Positions 40,874 to 49,687 of a DNA stretch of 64,000 nt are shown here, piece after piece. The first letter of the stretch is position 1; each line of letters begins with the position of its first letter. Source of the stretch: JACVRW01 sp963821275 (lineage in GTDB: Bacteria; Actinomycetota; Thermoleophilia; Solirubrobacterales; Thermoleophilaceae). The translations under genes and the position numbers were made by a program. The stretch lies in assembly GCA_963821275.1 (NCBI GenBank), contig CAWGDF010000010.1, positions 124,001 to 188,000 on the forward strand. The letters run 5' to 3'. The notes below the pieces were generated by a model that was not told where the DNA came from, ran no database searches, and was given only the letters and a program-made list of their open reading frames with translations.

Positions 40874-43800
40874 TGCCCTACGTGGAGCTCCATTGCCACT
40901 CCGCCTACTCCTTTCTGGACGGCGCCTCACATCCGGTCGAGCTGGCAGGAGCGGCTGCGGACCAGGGCCACAGCGCCCTTGCGCTGACCGACCACGACGG
41001 CCTGCACGGGGCCATGGAGATGGCGCAGGCCCTGAAGCCGCTCGGGGTCCGGCCGATCACCGGCGCGGAGGTCACGCTCGACGACGACAGCCACCTCACC
41101 CTGCTGTGCGAGACGCGGGAGGGCTATACGAACCTCTGCCGCCTGCTCACCGCCTCGCACTGGCACACGCGTCGCTGGGCACGCGAGGGCTGGGCGGAGC
41201 CCGTGGCCCAGATTCAGGAGGGAAGGAGGCCTGGCCAGGATCCCCTCGACGAGGAGCCCTCCGTTTCCCTGGAGGAGGTGGAGCGAAACGCCGCCGGGCT
41301 CGTCTGTCTTTCCGGCTGTGCGCGGGACGGTGCGGTGGCCTCGCGCGTAGAGAGGGGCGACAACGCCGGAGCGGCGTCCGTGGCCAGGCGCCTGCTGCGG
41401 GCCTTCGGCGCGGATCGCTTCCGCATCGAGCTACAGCGGCCCTACTGGCGCCGGGACCGCGGCCGTAACCGCTCCCTGGCCGAGCTGGGGGAGCGGCTCG
41501 GGGTGCCCTGCGTGGCCACCGGCAACGTCCACGTTCACGCGCGCGACCGCACTGCGCTGCAGGACGCGATGGTGGCCGTGCGGCTGGGCGCCACGCTCGA
41601 CGAGACCGAGCCGAGCCGGCGTGGCAACTCCTCGCACGTACTCAGCCCGCCGGAGCGGATGGCCGAGCGCTTCCGGGACCACCCCGACGCCGTGGAGGAG
41701 AGCGGCCGGCTGGCCGAGCGGCTGCGTTTCGACCTCACCGAGGACCTCGGCTACCGCTATCCCGGCTCCGAAGACCCGGACGCCGACCGCAAGCTGGCCG
41801 AGCTGTGCTGGTCGAAGCTCGAGGAGCGCTACCCCAGGGGCGGGGCCGAGGGCCGGCTCGAGGAGGAGCTGCGGGTGATCCGGGAGCTCGGGCTGTCGGG
41901 CTTCTTCCTGCTGCACCGCGACATGCTAGAGCTGGCCCGTGAGGTCGCCCTGGAGGTGCGAGGGGCGGAGTCGACCCGGCGCCTGCTGCCGCCGGGACGG
42001 GGGAGGGGATCGAGCGTCTCCTCGGTGGTCTGCTACCTCACCGGCCTCTCGCACATCGACCCGATCGAGAACGAGCTGCTCCTGGGGCGCTTCCTCAACG
42101 AGGAGATCACCGCCCTGCCGGACATCGATCTCGACTTCCCGCGCGACATCCGCGACGTGCTCATCCCGCGCGTCCACGACCGCTACGGGCGGGACCGTTG
42201 CGCGCTGGTGGCCGCCTTCGCCACCTTCCAGGTGCGCTCGGCGGTGCGCGACTTCGCCAAAGCGCTGGGTCTGCCCCCGGGAGAGATCGAGCGCCTGGCC
42301 CGCGCGGTCGATCCCTGGAAGGACCGCAACGACATCGAAGATGAAATCCCCCGCGCGCCCGGTCGAGCCGGGCGCTTCGGGCCTCGGGCCCGCTCCCCGC
42401 GCTGGGACGCGCTGGTGAAGCTCGCCCGCGACGCCTGGGGGCTGCCCCGCCACCAGAGCCAGCACCCCGGCGGGATGGTCATCTCAACCCAGCCGCTGAT
42501 CGACCTCTGCCCGGTGCAGCCGGCCTCGATGGAGGGCCGCCAGATGGTGCAGTGGGACAAGGACTCCTGCGGCGACGCCGGCTTTCTCAAGATCGACCTG
42601 CTCGGCCTGGGCATGCTCTCGGCCGTCGAGCGCGCCGTGGACGAGATCGCGCGCGTACGCGGCGAGCGAATCGACCTGTCGCGCATCCCTTACGACGACA
42701 AGGAGGTGTACGCCCGCGTGCAGGAGGCGGAGACGATGGGGGTGTTCCAGATCGAGTCGCGCGCACAGATGCAGATGCTCAAGCGCACCCGGCCCGAGAA
42801 CCTCGACGACCTGACGGTGCAGGTGGCGCTGGTGCGGCCCGGACCGATCATCGGCGGTGCCGTCCACCCCTACATCGAACGGCGCAAGGCGCTGCGCGAA
42901 GACCCCGCCTACCAGGTTCCGTGCGAGCACCCCTCGCTCGAGCCGGTGCTGCGCGACACGCTGGGCACGATCGTCTTCCAGGACCAGGTGCTCGAGGTCG
43001 CGATGGCCTTCGCCGGCTTCCGCGCCGGCCAGGCGGAGGGGCTGCGCCGGGCGATGAGCCGCAAGCGCTCGGAGGCGGCGATCCGGGCCTACGAGGAGAA
43101 GTTCATCGTGGGGGCCACCGAGCGCGGCGCGGAGCGGGCCACCGCGGAACGGGTGTGGAACCAGATCGTCGGCTTCTCGGGCTTCGGCTTCCCGAAGGCC
43201 CACTCGGCGGCCTTCGGCCTGCTGGCCTACCAGTCGACCTGGCTGCGCGTGCACTACCACCCCGAGTTCCTCTGCGCGCTGTTGAACGAGCAGCCGATGG
43301 GGTTCTATCCGCCGGACTCGCTTGTGCACGAGGCGCAGAGGGTGGGGGTTGCTGTTCTGCCTCCTTGCGTGGTTCGGAGTCCTGCTGGTTGTCGTGTTGA
43401 GGCGGCGCCCCTCGCTGGACGCTCGGGGTTGGCCGTCCGGATGGGGTTGGGGTATGTGAATGGTGTGAAGGAGGGTGAGGTTCGGGCGCTCGTTACTGAG
43501 CGTGACGGCGGCGGGCCCTGGCGCTCGCTGGGGGACCTTGCCGGTCGTTCGGGCGCTTCGGCGGAGACCCTCGGGCGGTTGGCCTGGGCGGGCGCCTGCG
43601 ACGAGCTGGTGGACGGGCCGGAGAAGGGCCGGCGCCGGCAGGCGCTGTGGCTGCTGGGGGTCGCGCTGCCCGGGGTGCCGGTGGGGCCGGCGGAGCGTGG
43701 CGCGGGCCGGGGCGCTTACGGCACCCAGCTCGCGCTTCCGCTCGAGCCGCATGACGGCCCGGAGCTGAGAGCGCTCACCGCCTGGGAGCGCATGCTGGCC

Positions 43801-44298
43801 GACTACGGCTCCACCGGAGTCACCCTGCGAGAGCATCCGCTCGAGCTGATGCGACCGGGGCTCCCGGGGGACCTGCGCACCAGCGCGGAGCTGGAGCGCC
43901 ACCAGCACGGCCGCCGGGTGCGGGTGGCGGGCCTGGTGGTGGCCCGCCAGCGGCCGGCCACGGCCAAGGGCGTCACCTTCATGCTGCTCGAGGACGAGTG
44001 CGGCACGATCAACCTGATCGTGCCCCCGCCGGTCCACGAGCGCTTTCGCCTGGCGGTCCGGGCGGAGCCGCTCGTGCTGGCCACGGGCCGGCTCGAGCGT
44101 CGCGAGGGCACCACCAACGTGCTGGTGGACCGGATCGAGCGCCTGGAGCGTCCCGACCTGCCGAGCGCGAAGGTGAAGCACATAGAGCCGCGCCGCACCT
44201 GGAGCAGCGAGGCCGGTGAGGACCTGCCCGGCGCCGAGGAGGCCGATCTCCGGGCGGTGGCTCCGGCAGGGCACAGCTTCGGGCGGCGAGGCCGCTAG
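40873..44298 (+). CDS. dnaE2: Error-prone DNA polymerase III alpha subunit
   Basis: 1141 residues from the GTG at 40873. PHP domain ('VELHCHSAYSFLDGASHPVEL', 'ALTDHDGLHGAMEM'), palm with the catalytic 'LPDIDLDFPRD', 'GMVIS', 'FPKAHSAAFGLLAYQSTWLRVHY', and a C-terminal OB domain ('VRVAGLVVARQRPATAKGVTF'). DnaE2 replaces the replicative polymerase at lesions together with ImuB and is error-prone. The start choice follows from the LexA box. From about 43330 to 43480 the codons switch to T-ending forms (GTT, GCT, CCT, GGT), unlike the rest of the gene, though the protein remains DnaE2-like. Confidence 0.95.
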   Translation: MPYVELHCHSAYSFLDGASHPVELAGAAADQGHSALALTDHDGLHGAMEMAQALKPLGVRPITGAEVTLDDDSHLTLLCETREGYTNLCRLLTASHWHTRRWAREGWAEPVAQIQEGRRPGQDPLDEEPSVSLEEVERNAAGLVCLSGCARDGAVASRVERGDNAGAASVARRLLRAFGADRFRIELQRPYWRRDRGRNRSLAELGERLGVPCVATGNVHVHARDRTALQDAMVAVRLGATLDETEPSRRGNSSHVLSPPERMAERFRDHPDAVEESGRLAERLRFDLTEDLGYRYPGSEDPDADRKLAELCWSKLEERYPRGGAEGRLEEELRVIRELGLSGFFLLHRDMLELAREVALEVRGAESTRRLLPPGRGRGSSVSSVVCYLTGLSHIDPIENELLLGRFLNEEITALPDIDLDFPRDIRDVLIPRVHDRYGRDRCALVAAFATFQVRSAVRDFAKALGLPPGEIERLARAVDPWKDRNDIEDEIPRAPGRAGRFGPRARSPRWDALVKLARDAWGLPRHQSQHPGGMVISTQPLIDLCPVQPASMEGRQMVQWDKDSCGDAGFLKIDLLGLGMLSAVERAVDEIARVRGERIDLSRIPYDDKEVYARVQEAETMGVFQIESRAQMQMLKRTRPENLDDLTVQVALVRPGPIIGGAVHPYIERRKALREDPAYQVPCEHPSLEPVLRDTLGTIVFQDQVLEVAMAFAGFRAGQAEGLRRAMSRKRSEAAIRAYEEKFIVGATERGAERATAERVWNQIVGFSGFGFPKAHSAAFGLLAYQSTWLRVHYHPEFLCALLNEQPMGFYPPDSLVHEAQRVGVAVLPPCVVRSPAGCRVEAAPLAGRSGLAVRMGLGYVNGVKEGEVRALVTERDGGGPWRSLGDLAGRSGASAETLGRLAWAGACDELVDGPEKGRRRQALWLLGVALPGVPVGPAERGAGRGAYGTQLALPLEPHDGPELRALTAWERMLADYGSTGVTLREHPLELMRPGLPGDLRTSAELERHQHGRRVRVAGLVVARQRPATAKGVTFMLLEDECGTINLIVPPPVHERFRLAVRAEPLVLATGRLERREGTTNVLVDRIERLERPDLPSAKVKHIEPRRTWSSEAGEDLPGAEEADLRAVAPAGHSFGRRGR

Positions 44299-44355
44299 AG
44301 AAAGGAGGTCCTCCCGGACTAGGATCCGCCTAATCGAGCCGAAAGGTAGGTGAGG

Positions 44356-44484
44356 ATGCTCGATCCGGACCAGGTCGATCTGGCCGACCTCGCGTTTGCG
44401 CTCGACTCGGATGTGTCGCCGGGCGCCCCGGCCCAGGGTAACCCGACCACCGCCGCGCGCGCCACCTACAGTGGAGGGGCATGA
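44356..44484 (+). pseudogene. N-terminal fragment of a UPF0158-type protein
   Basis: A 42-codon frame begins 'LDPDQVDLADLAFALDS', nearly the same as the start of the complete UPF0158 gene at 49684 ('LDPEQVDLADLALALED'), and then becomes unrelated Ala/Pro/Thr-rich sequence. Its stop overlaps the ATG of the DUF72 gene. It is probably a duplicated and truncated remnant, although it could still be translated and coupled to DUF72. Confidence 0.6.
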
Positions 44485-45392
44485 GCGGGCGCATCCTCGT
44501 TGGCACCTCGAGCTGGGCCGATCCGGGCTTCGTCAAGGAGTGGTATCCGCCGGGGATGGCGGCCAAGGAGCGGCTGCCCTGGTACGCGAAGCGCTTCGAG
44601 GCCGTAGAGCTCAACTCCAGCTTCTACGCGGTGCCCGACCGCTCCACGGTGCACAAGTGGGTGAACGACACCCCGGAGGGGTTCGTCTTCGACGTAAAGG
44701 CGCACCGGGCCCTCTCCCGCCACGCCGCCCCGCTCGAGTCGCTCCCACCCGATCTGCGCGACGGCGCGGAGACCGGCGCGCGCGGCCGCGTGCGGCTCAC
44801 TCCCGATCTCGAGCGGGCTCTGGTCCAACGGCTCGTCGAGGAGACCGCGCCACTGGCGGAGGCGGGCAAGCTCGGGGCGTACCTGCTCCAGCTCACCCCG
44901 GCCTTCGCCCCGCACCGGCACGATCTCGGGGAGCTCGACCGGCTTGTGGACGCCTTCGCGCCCCACCGGCTCGCCATCGAGCTGCGCCACCGGGGCTGGG
45001 TGCGCGACAAGCGGCGCGAGCGGACGCTGTCCTGGTTCGCGGACCGCGGCGTCACCTTCGTATCGGTCGACGCTCCGCCCGGCGACCACGTGCCGATCAT
45101 GCCCGCGCTCGACGCGGTGACCAACGACACCCTCGCCTACCTGCGCGCGCACGGTCGCAACACCGAGGGCTATCTGACGGGCAAGAGCGTCGCCGAGCGC
45201 TTCGCCTGGCGCTACGGCGACGACGAGCTGGAGGAGATCGCCGGCCGCGCGCGGTCACTGGCGCAGGAGGCGCGTGAGGTGCACGTGGCCTTCAACAACA
45301 ACCGCGGTGACGACGCGCCCACGGCGGCGCAGCGCTTCCGCTCGCTGCTCGGACAGGCCTCGTCGGCCGAGGAGCAGCTGAGCCTGGGCTAG
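44481..45392 (+). CDS. DUF72 (YecE-like) protein
   Basis: 303 residues. DUF72 TIM-barrel motifs: 'ILVGTSSWADPGFVKEWYP', 'AVELNSSFYAVPDRSTVHKW', 'FVFDVKAHRALSRH', 'LGAYLLQLTPAF', 'LAIELRHRGWV' and 'VHVAFNNNRGDDAPTAAQRF'. The family is widespread and has no settled biochemical role; nucleic-acid or DNA-repair links have been suggested. Start chosen at the ATG that overlaps the small UPF0158 fragment. Confidence 0.93.
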   Translation: MSGRILVGTSSWADPGFVKEWYPPGMAAKERLPWYAKRFEAVELNSSFYAVPDRSTVHKWVNDTPEGFVFDVKAHRALSRHAAPLESLPPDLRDGAETGARGRVRLTPDLERALVQRLVEETAPLAEAGKLGAYLLQLTPAFAPHRHDLGELDRLVDAFAPHRLAIELRHRGWVRDKRRERTLSWFADRGVTFVSVDAPPGDHVPIMPALDAVTNDTLAYLRAHGRNTEGYLTGKSVAERFAWRYGDDELEEIAGRARSLAQEAREVHVAFNNNRGDDAPTAAQRFRSLLGQASSAEEQLSLG

Positions 45393-45465
45393 CGACGTGA
45401 GTCGTTATTTCGTGCGCACCTTCTCGGCGTTCGAGAAGCTGAAGCCGAACTTCCGACTCAGGTCC

Positions 45466-45843
45466 CTAAGCCGCCCGCAGCTCGAACCAGACCCGGTTGC
45501 TGGCCGGATCCTCGGCGACACCCCAGCGATTGGCCAGCTGCTGCACGAGGAACAGCCCCCAGCCCGAGTTGTTGTCGCGCGGCACGCCGGTCCCTGCGGG
45601 GTCGAAGCCGGGGCCGGGGTCGGAGACCTCGGCCCTGACGGCACCGTCCTGGAGGCTCACGTCCACCGACACCGATGGGGCGGCGGCGTGCTTGACCGCG
45701 TTCGACACCAGCTCGGTCACCAGCAGGTGCAGGGTCTCCAGGGTGGACGGATCGAGCTCAGAGTCCAGGCACGAGAGCTCCCGCCGCGCCATGGCGGCCG
45801 CCCCGGGGCCTCCCTGCAGGCGGAGGTTCAACACCTCCGCCAC
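45466..45843 (-). CDS. RsbW-type anti-sigma serine kinase / ATPase
   Basis: 125 residues with intact GHKL boxes: N box 'LLVTELVSNAVKHA', G1 'VSDPGPGFDP' and G2 'SGWGLFLVQQLANRWG'. Proteins of this type bind a SigB/SigF-class sigma factor and phosphorylate an anti-anti-sigma partner. A SigB-type promoter lies 156-182 bases upstream, so the gene is probably activated by the sigma factor class that it inhibits. The SpoIIE-type phosphatase gene is just upstream on the same strand (205-base gap). No STAS-domain antagonist is in the window. Confidence 0.9.
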   Translation of the reverse strand: MAEVLNLRLQGGPGAAAMARRELSCLDSELDPSTLETLHLLVTELVSNAVKHAAAPSVSVDVSLQDGAVRAEVSDPGPGFDPAGTGVPRDNNSGWGLFLVQQLANRWGVAEDPASNRVWFELRAA

Positions 45844-45998
45844 GCGGGCAGCACTCCACGAGCTGAGACACGACGATCTGCTCCGGTCAGGCTCGGCTGG
45901 CCGGAGAGGGCGGTTCGGTGGGGACTGGTGCGTTGAGCGAAAGTGATGCCCGCTCGAGTCTTCTACGTGGCACTACGAAGGCAGAACCTGAAGGGGGT

Positions 45999-46025
45999 AT
46001 ACCCAAAAGCACCAATTTGCTCAAC
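45999..46025 (-). promoter_or_regulatory. SigB/SigF-type promoter for the RsbW-type gene
   Basis: On the minus strand: GTTG (46025-46022), 17 bases, GGGTAT (46004-45999). The spacing is identical to the candidate at 18895-18921, and the -10 is the exact SigB consensus. The start would be near 45991, giving a leader of about 150 bases. The surrounding 60 bases are AT-richer than the flanks. Confidence 0.6.
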
Positions 46026-46048
46026 ATACGTATACGCAAGTCGCTCGC

Positions 46049-48910
46049 TCAGGCCGCCATCCGCAGCACCAGCACAGCGATGTCGTCCCGGCGCTGACCG
46101 GAGTTCGCGTCCATTGCCGCCTCCTCCACGGTGGCGGCGATCGCGTCGGCGCCCTGGCCGGCGCAGGAGGCGAGCAGCCCGGCGAGGCTGTCCTCGTCCA
46201 GCGAGCCATCCGCCCCGCGCGGCTCGATCACGCCGTCGGTGTAGAAGACCAGCGCGTCGCCGGGCAAGAGTGACACGGAGCGGTCCTCGAGGCGAGGATC
46301 GGGCACGATTCCCAGCAGCGTGCCGGGCACGCCCACCGGCTCGACCGTCCCGTCGGGATGTAGCAGGAGCGGCAGCGGATGACCCCCGCTGGCCAGGCCC
46401 ACGCGCGCGCCCTCAGCGGTCATCTCCAGGTAGGCGTAGGCAACCGTGCAGAAGCGGCGATCGTCCCGCTGGCGCAGCAGCGCCTCGTTGAGCACGCCGA
46501 GGCTGCGGCTCGGCAGCCGCTCGCGCATCGCCGCCGCCCGCAGGGTGTAGCGGGCGAGCGCGGTTAGCGCCGCCGCGTCCGGCCCTTTGCCGCAGACGTC
46601 CCCCATCACCACCGTCCAGCCGCGGCGGCCGGTGGCGAACAGGTCATAGAAGTCGCCGCCCACCTCCGTGCCGGCGCCGGTCGGCCGGAAGCGGGCCGCG
46701 GCCTCGACCCCCGGGATGTCGGGCAGCTCGGCGGGAAGGAGGCTCTTCTGGAGGGTGCTCGCGATATAGGCCCGCTCGGCGTATAGGCGGGCGTTTTCGA
46801 TCGCCGCGGCGCAGCGGAGCGCGAGCTCGCGGGCGAGCTCGAGATCACGCTCGTCGAAGCGGCGCCCGGAGGGCCCGGAGACGAAGGTGAGCGCGCCAAT
46901 GGTCCGCTCCCGTGCGACCAGCGGAGCGATGATGGCGGAGCGCATGCCGAGCCGGGTAATGAGGCGGTAGTGCTCCTCGTCGATGGCGGCCTCCCGGATG
47001 AGCTCGTCGGGGATGTCCGAGTAGAGCTCCGCGGCGCCGGTGCGCAGGACGTTCGGGACGCCCGTGGGGGCATCTGGATCCATCGGGTAGCGGCGCTCGA
47101 GCTCCTTCGCCCAGGCCACCTGATCCGGGTCCGCATGGGCGAGCGCCATCCGCTCGATGCCGCCGTCGTCGGCGCGGAGGTCGACGGCGCACCAGTCCGC
47201 GAGGCCGGGCACCGCGAGCGCCGCGACCTGCTGAAGCAGCTCTCGGCGATCGAGCGAGGACGCGAGCACCGCACTGCTCTCGGCGAGGAAGCGCTGGCCC
47301 AGCTCGGAACGCTTGTGCTCGCTGATGTCCTCGATCACGTTGATGGCCATCACCGCCCGCCCCTCCTGGTCGTGGATGGGGGTGGCCTTCACCGCCGACC
47401 AGCGCTCCTCACCGGTGGCGCGCACGCGAAAGCGGAGAATCGCCTCGCTCGGCTCACCTTTCTGGACCGCGCGCCGGCCGGGCAGCTGCTCCACGGGCAT
47501 GGGCTCGCCCGCCTCGTCGAGCATCTCGAAGCGGTCCACGACCTCTGAGATCGGAGCGTCGAGAAGGGCCTGGCTCGAGTCGTATCCGAGCATCGCCACG
47601 GCGGCCTCGTTTGCGAACAGGAGCCGGCCGTCGGGCGCCTGAGCCGTCACCGCGTCCGCCACACCGCGCAGGATGGCCTCCAGCTGATCGCGGGCCTGAG
47701 TGGCGTCCAGGCGGGCGACCTGCTCGAGCCTCAACAGCTCGTCGCGCTCCCTCTCGGCCCTCCGGCGCGCCGTGATGTCCCTTACCACGCCCGTGAACAT
47801 CGGGGGCTCGCTGTCCTCGACCCGGCTGATCGCGAGCTCTACCGGGAACTCGCTGCCGTCGGCGCGCATGCCCGTCAGCTCGATCCGGCGGCCGAGGATC
47901 GCTCCCTCGCCGGTTTCCACGCGGCGCCGAAGAGCGGACGATGGCGCTCCCGGAGCGAGGGCGGCACCACCAGCTCGGCCAGCTCCTGGCCGATCACGGC
48001 CTCGGTCGCGCGGCTGAAGATCCGTTCCGCCGCGGCGCTGAACTCGACAACGCGGCCTTCGTGGTCGATCGTGATGACGCCGTCCAGGGCCGAGTCGAGC
48101 ACCGCGCTCTTGCGGGCCTCGCTCTCTCGAACAGCGTCGCGCCGTCGCAGGCCGATGATGAACTCGCCCACCTGTAGGCCCAGCGCCTCGGTAAGAGCGA
48201 GGAGCTCTCCGTTCTGCGACCTCATGTGCGGCCCGTCGGAACTCCAGTACCCCGACGCACGCGTCGCCGGCTCTGACTGGGAAGGCCATCTCCCGGCTGT
48301 GCGCCGGCGTGCCGGAAGCGGCCCACGACGGCCTATCGCTCTTCCAGACCCGGGCCGCGAGCCCGTTCTCGCTCTCGCCGGGCCCGACGCCGTCCGTAGG
48401 CCACGAGCCCACCAGGCGCAGCCCGCCGTCGCCGGGCGCGGCCCACAGGCGGCCGCGTTCCCAGCCGAGCGGGGCCCCGATGGCCCTCAGCAGGCGCGGC
48501 GCCGCCTCGTCGAGGGAGTCCGCCTCCGCCAGGACCCGGGCAGCGCCGTACTGCGCTCTCAGGCGAGCTGCGTCGCGCGCTCGGGCCGAGCGCAGAAGGG
48601 CGAGCAACACGGACACCGCACCGCCCACCGCGACCACGCCGACGCCGATCAGGTGGTCGGACGATCCGAAGGCGTCGCTCGCTGCGCCGAGGGGAACTGC
48701 GACGGCGACCGCCAGCACCGCCGTTATCGCCGTCTGGCGCGGGCTGGCGCCGAGGGCTGCGACCAGCGGTCCGGCAACCAGCAGCTCGACGAGCACCGCC
48801 CGAGAGCCCAGGGCGGAGTCGAACGCCGCCACGGCGACGATCACCAAGAGCGCGGCGAGAAAGATCCCCCGTTCGCTCCCCCCAACCCCTCGAAATGCGC
48901 GCAACTCCAA
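46049..48910 (-). CDS. Membrane GAF/PAS/SpoIIE-type PP2C phosphatase with two compensating frameshifts
   Basis: The frame is open for 953 residues from a TTG. Layout: N-terminal membrane helices (about 15-100), GAF (about 115-225), a garbled stretch (about 226-325), PAS (about 335-395), PAS (about 405-530), GAF (about 547-700), SpoIIE phosphatase (about 720-953; 'GGDFYDLF', 'VMGDVCGKG', 'FYTDGVIE', 'RRDDIAVLVL'). Between about 48235 and 47935 the expected GAF end and first PAS domain are read instead in another frame ('AVRESEARKSAVLDSALDG', 'VITIDHEGRVVEFSAAAER'). An indel at each end restores frame. SpoIIE phosphatases reactivate anti-anti-sigma factors, matching the RsbW-type gene downstream. 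Confidence 0.88.
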   Translation of the reverse strand: MELRAFRGVGGSERGIFLAALLVIVAVAAFDSALGSRAVLVELLVAGPLVAALGASPRQTAITAVLAVAVAVPLGAASDAFGSSDHLIGVGVVAVGGAVSVLLALLRSARARDAARLRAQYGAARVLAEADSLDEAAPRLLRAIGAPLGWERGRLWAAPGDGGLRLVGSWPTDGVGPGESENGLAARVWKSDRPSWAASGTPAHSREMAFPVRAGDACVGVLEFRRAAHEVAERRAPRSYRGAGPTGGRVHHRPATARRCSRERGPQERGARLGPGRRHHDRPRRPRCRVQRRGGTDLQPRDRGRDRPGAGRAGGAALAPGAPSSALRRRVETGEGAILGRRIELTGMRADGSEFPVELAISRVEDSEPPMFTGVVRDITARRRAERERDELLRLEQVARLDATQARDQLEAILRGVADAVTAQAPDGRLLFANEAAVAMLGYDSSQALLDAPISEVVDRFEMLDEAGEPMPVEQLPGRRAVQKGEPSEAILRFRVRATGEERWSAVKATPIHDQEGRAVMAINVIEDISEHKRSELGQRFLAESSAVLASSLDRRELLQQVAALAVPGLADWCAVDLRADDGGIERMALAHADPDQVAWAKELERRYPMDPDAPTGVPNVLRTGAAELYSDIPDELIREAAIDEEHYRLITRLGMRSAIIAPLVARERTIGALTFVSGPSGRRFDERDLELARELALRCAAAIENARLYAERAYIASTLQKSLLPAELPDIPGVEAAARFRPTGAGTEVGGDFYDLFATGRRGWTVVMGDVCGKGPDAAALTALARYTLRAAAMRERLPSRSLGVLNEALLRQRDDRRFCTVAYAYLEMTAEGARVGLASGGHPLPLLLHPDGTVEPVGVPGTLLGIVPDPRLEDRSVSLLPGDALVFYTDGVIEPRGADGSLDEDSLAGLLASCAGQGADAIAATVEEAAMDANSGQRRDDIAVLVLRMAA

Positions 48911-48946
48911 CCCGCTTTCGAGCTTACTGCGCTACAACCTCCCGCG

Positions 48947-49687
48947 GTGGGAAACGTGGACAGAGATCCACCCGGCGTGGTGCGGGTTCGTGCGGACAAC
49001 CCTTCGCCGCTCACGCTGGATGGAACCAACAGCTATGTGGTCGGAAGCTGGGTCGTGGACCCCGGGCCCGCCGATCGCGCGCATCTCGACGCCCTCCGCG
49101 CCGCCGCGCCGGACGGGATCGAGGGCGTGGTGCTCACCCATGCCCACGCCGACCATTCCGAGGGCGCGGAGGCGCTCGACGCCGAGGTGACCCTTCCCGG
49201 GGAGGGCGACACCGTGGGTCCCTTTCGGGCTCTGGCCACCCCCGGGCACTCGGAGGACAGCGTCTGCCTGGTCCTCGGTCGCACCTGCTTCACCGGCGAC
49301 ACCGTGCTCGGGGCGGGCAGCGTGTTCATCTCGCCGGGGGAGGGCTCCCTGGCCGCGTATCTCGACTCGCTGCGCCGGCTGCAGACGCTCGATCTCGAGG
49401 TCCTCTGCCCCGGACACGGGCCCTACGTCAGGGATCCGGCGGCCAAGCTCCGGGAGTACCTCGAGCACCGGCTGGAGCGGGAACGGCGGCTGGTCGATGC
49501 GCTGGACGCCGGGCTGCGGCGGCGCGACGAGCTTCTCGACGCGGCGTGGTCGGAGGTCCCGGCCGAGCTGCGGCAGGCCGCGGCGCTGACTCTCGCTGCG
49601 CACCTCGAGAAGCTCGCCCAGGAGGGCCGCCTGCCCGAGGGGATCGCCGTGGGCTCCGCGCCCGAAGCCCGGGGCGGAGGGGGGTGA
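48947..49687 (+). CDS. LACTB2-like metallo-beta-lactamase-fold hydrolase
   Basis: 246 residues from the GTG at 48947 (GTG at 48956 also possible). 'TLDGTNSYVVG', 'THAHADHSEGAEAL', 'TPGHSEDSVCLVL', 'CFTGDTVLG', 'CPGHGPYVRDPAAKL' and a C-terminal winged-helix segment of about 70 residues match the LACTB2/RNase-Z-related group, whose human member is an endoribonuclease. It is divergent from the phosphatase with a 36-base gap; the start overlaps nothing upstream. Confidence 0.9.
   Translation: MGNVDRDPPGVVRVRADNPSPLTLDGTNSYVVGSWVVDPGPADRAHLDALRAAAPDGIEGVVLTHAHADHSEGAEALDAEVTLPGEGDTVGPFRALATPGHSEDSVCLVLGRTCFTGDTVLGAGSVFISPGEGSLAAYLDSLRRLQTLDLEVLCPGHGPYVRDPAAKLREYLEHRLERERRLVDALDAGLRRRDELLDAAWSEVPAELRQAAALTLAAHLEKLAQEGRLPEGIAVGSAPEARGGGG

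Noticed and set aside
44304..44314. Palindrome GGAGGTCCTCC after dnaE2 as an operator
   Set aside because: Short, and it contains a ribosome-binding-like AGGAGG; more likely incidental.
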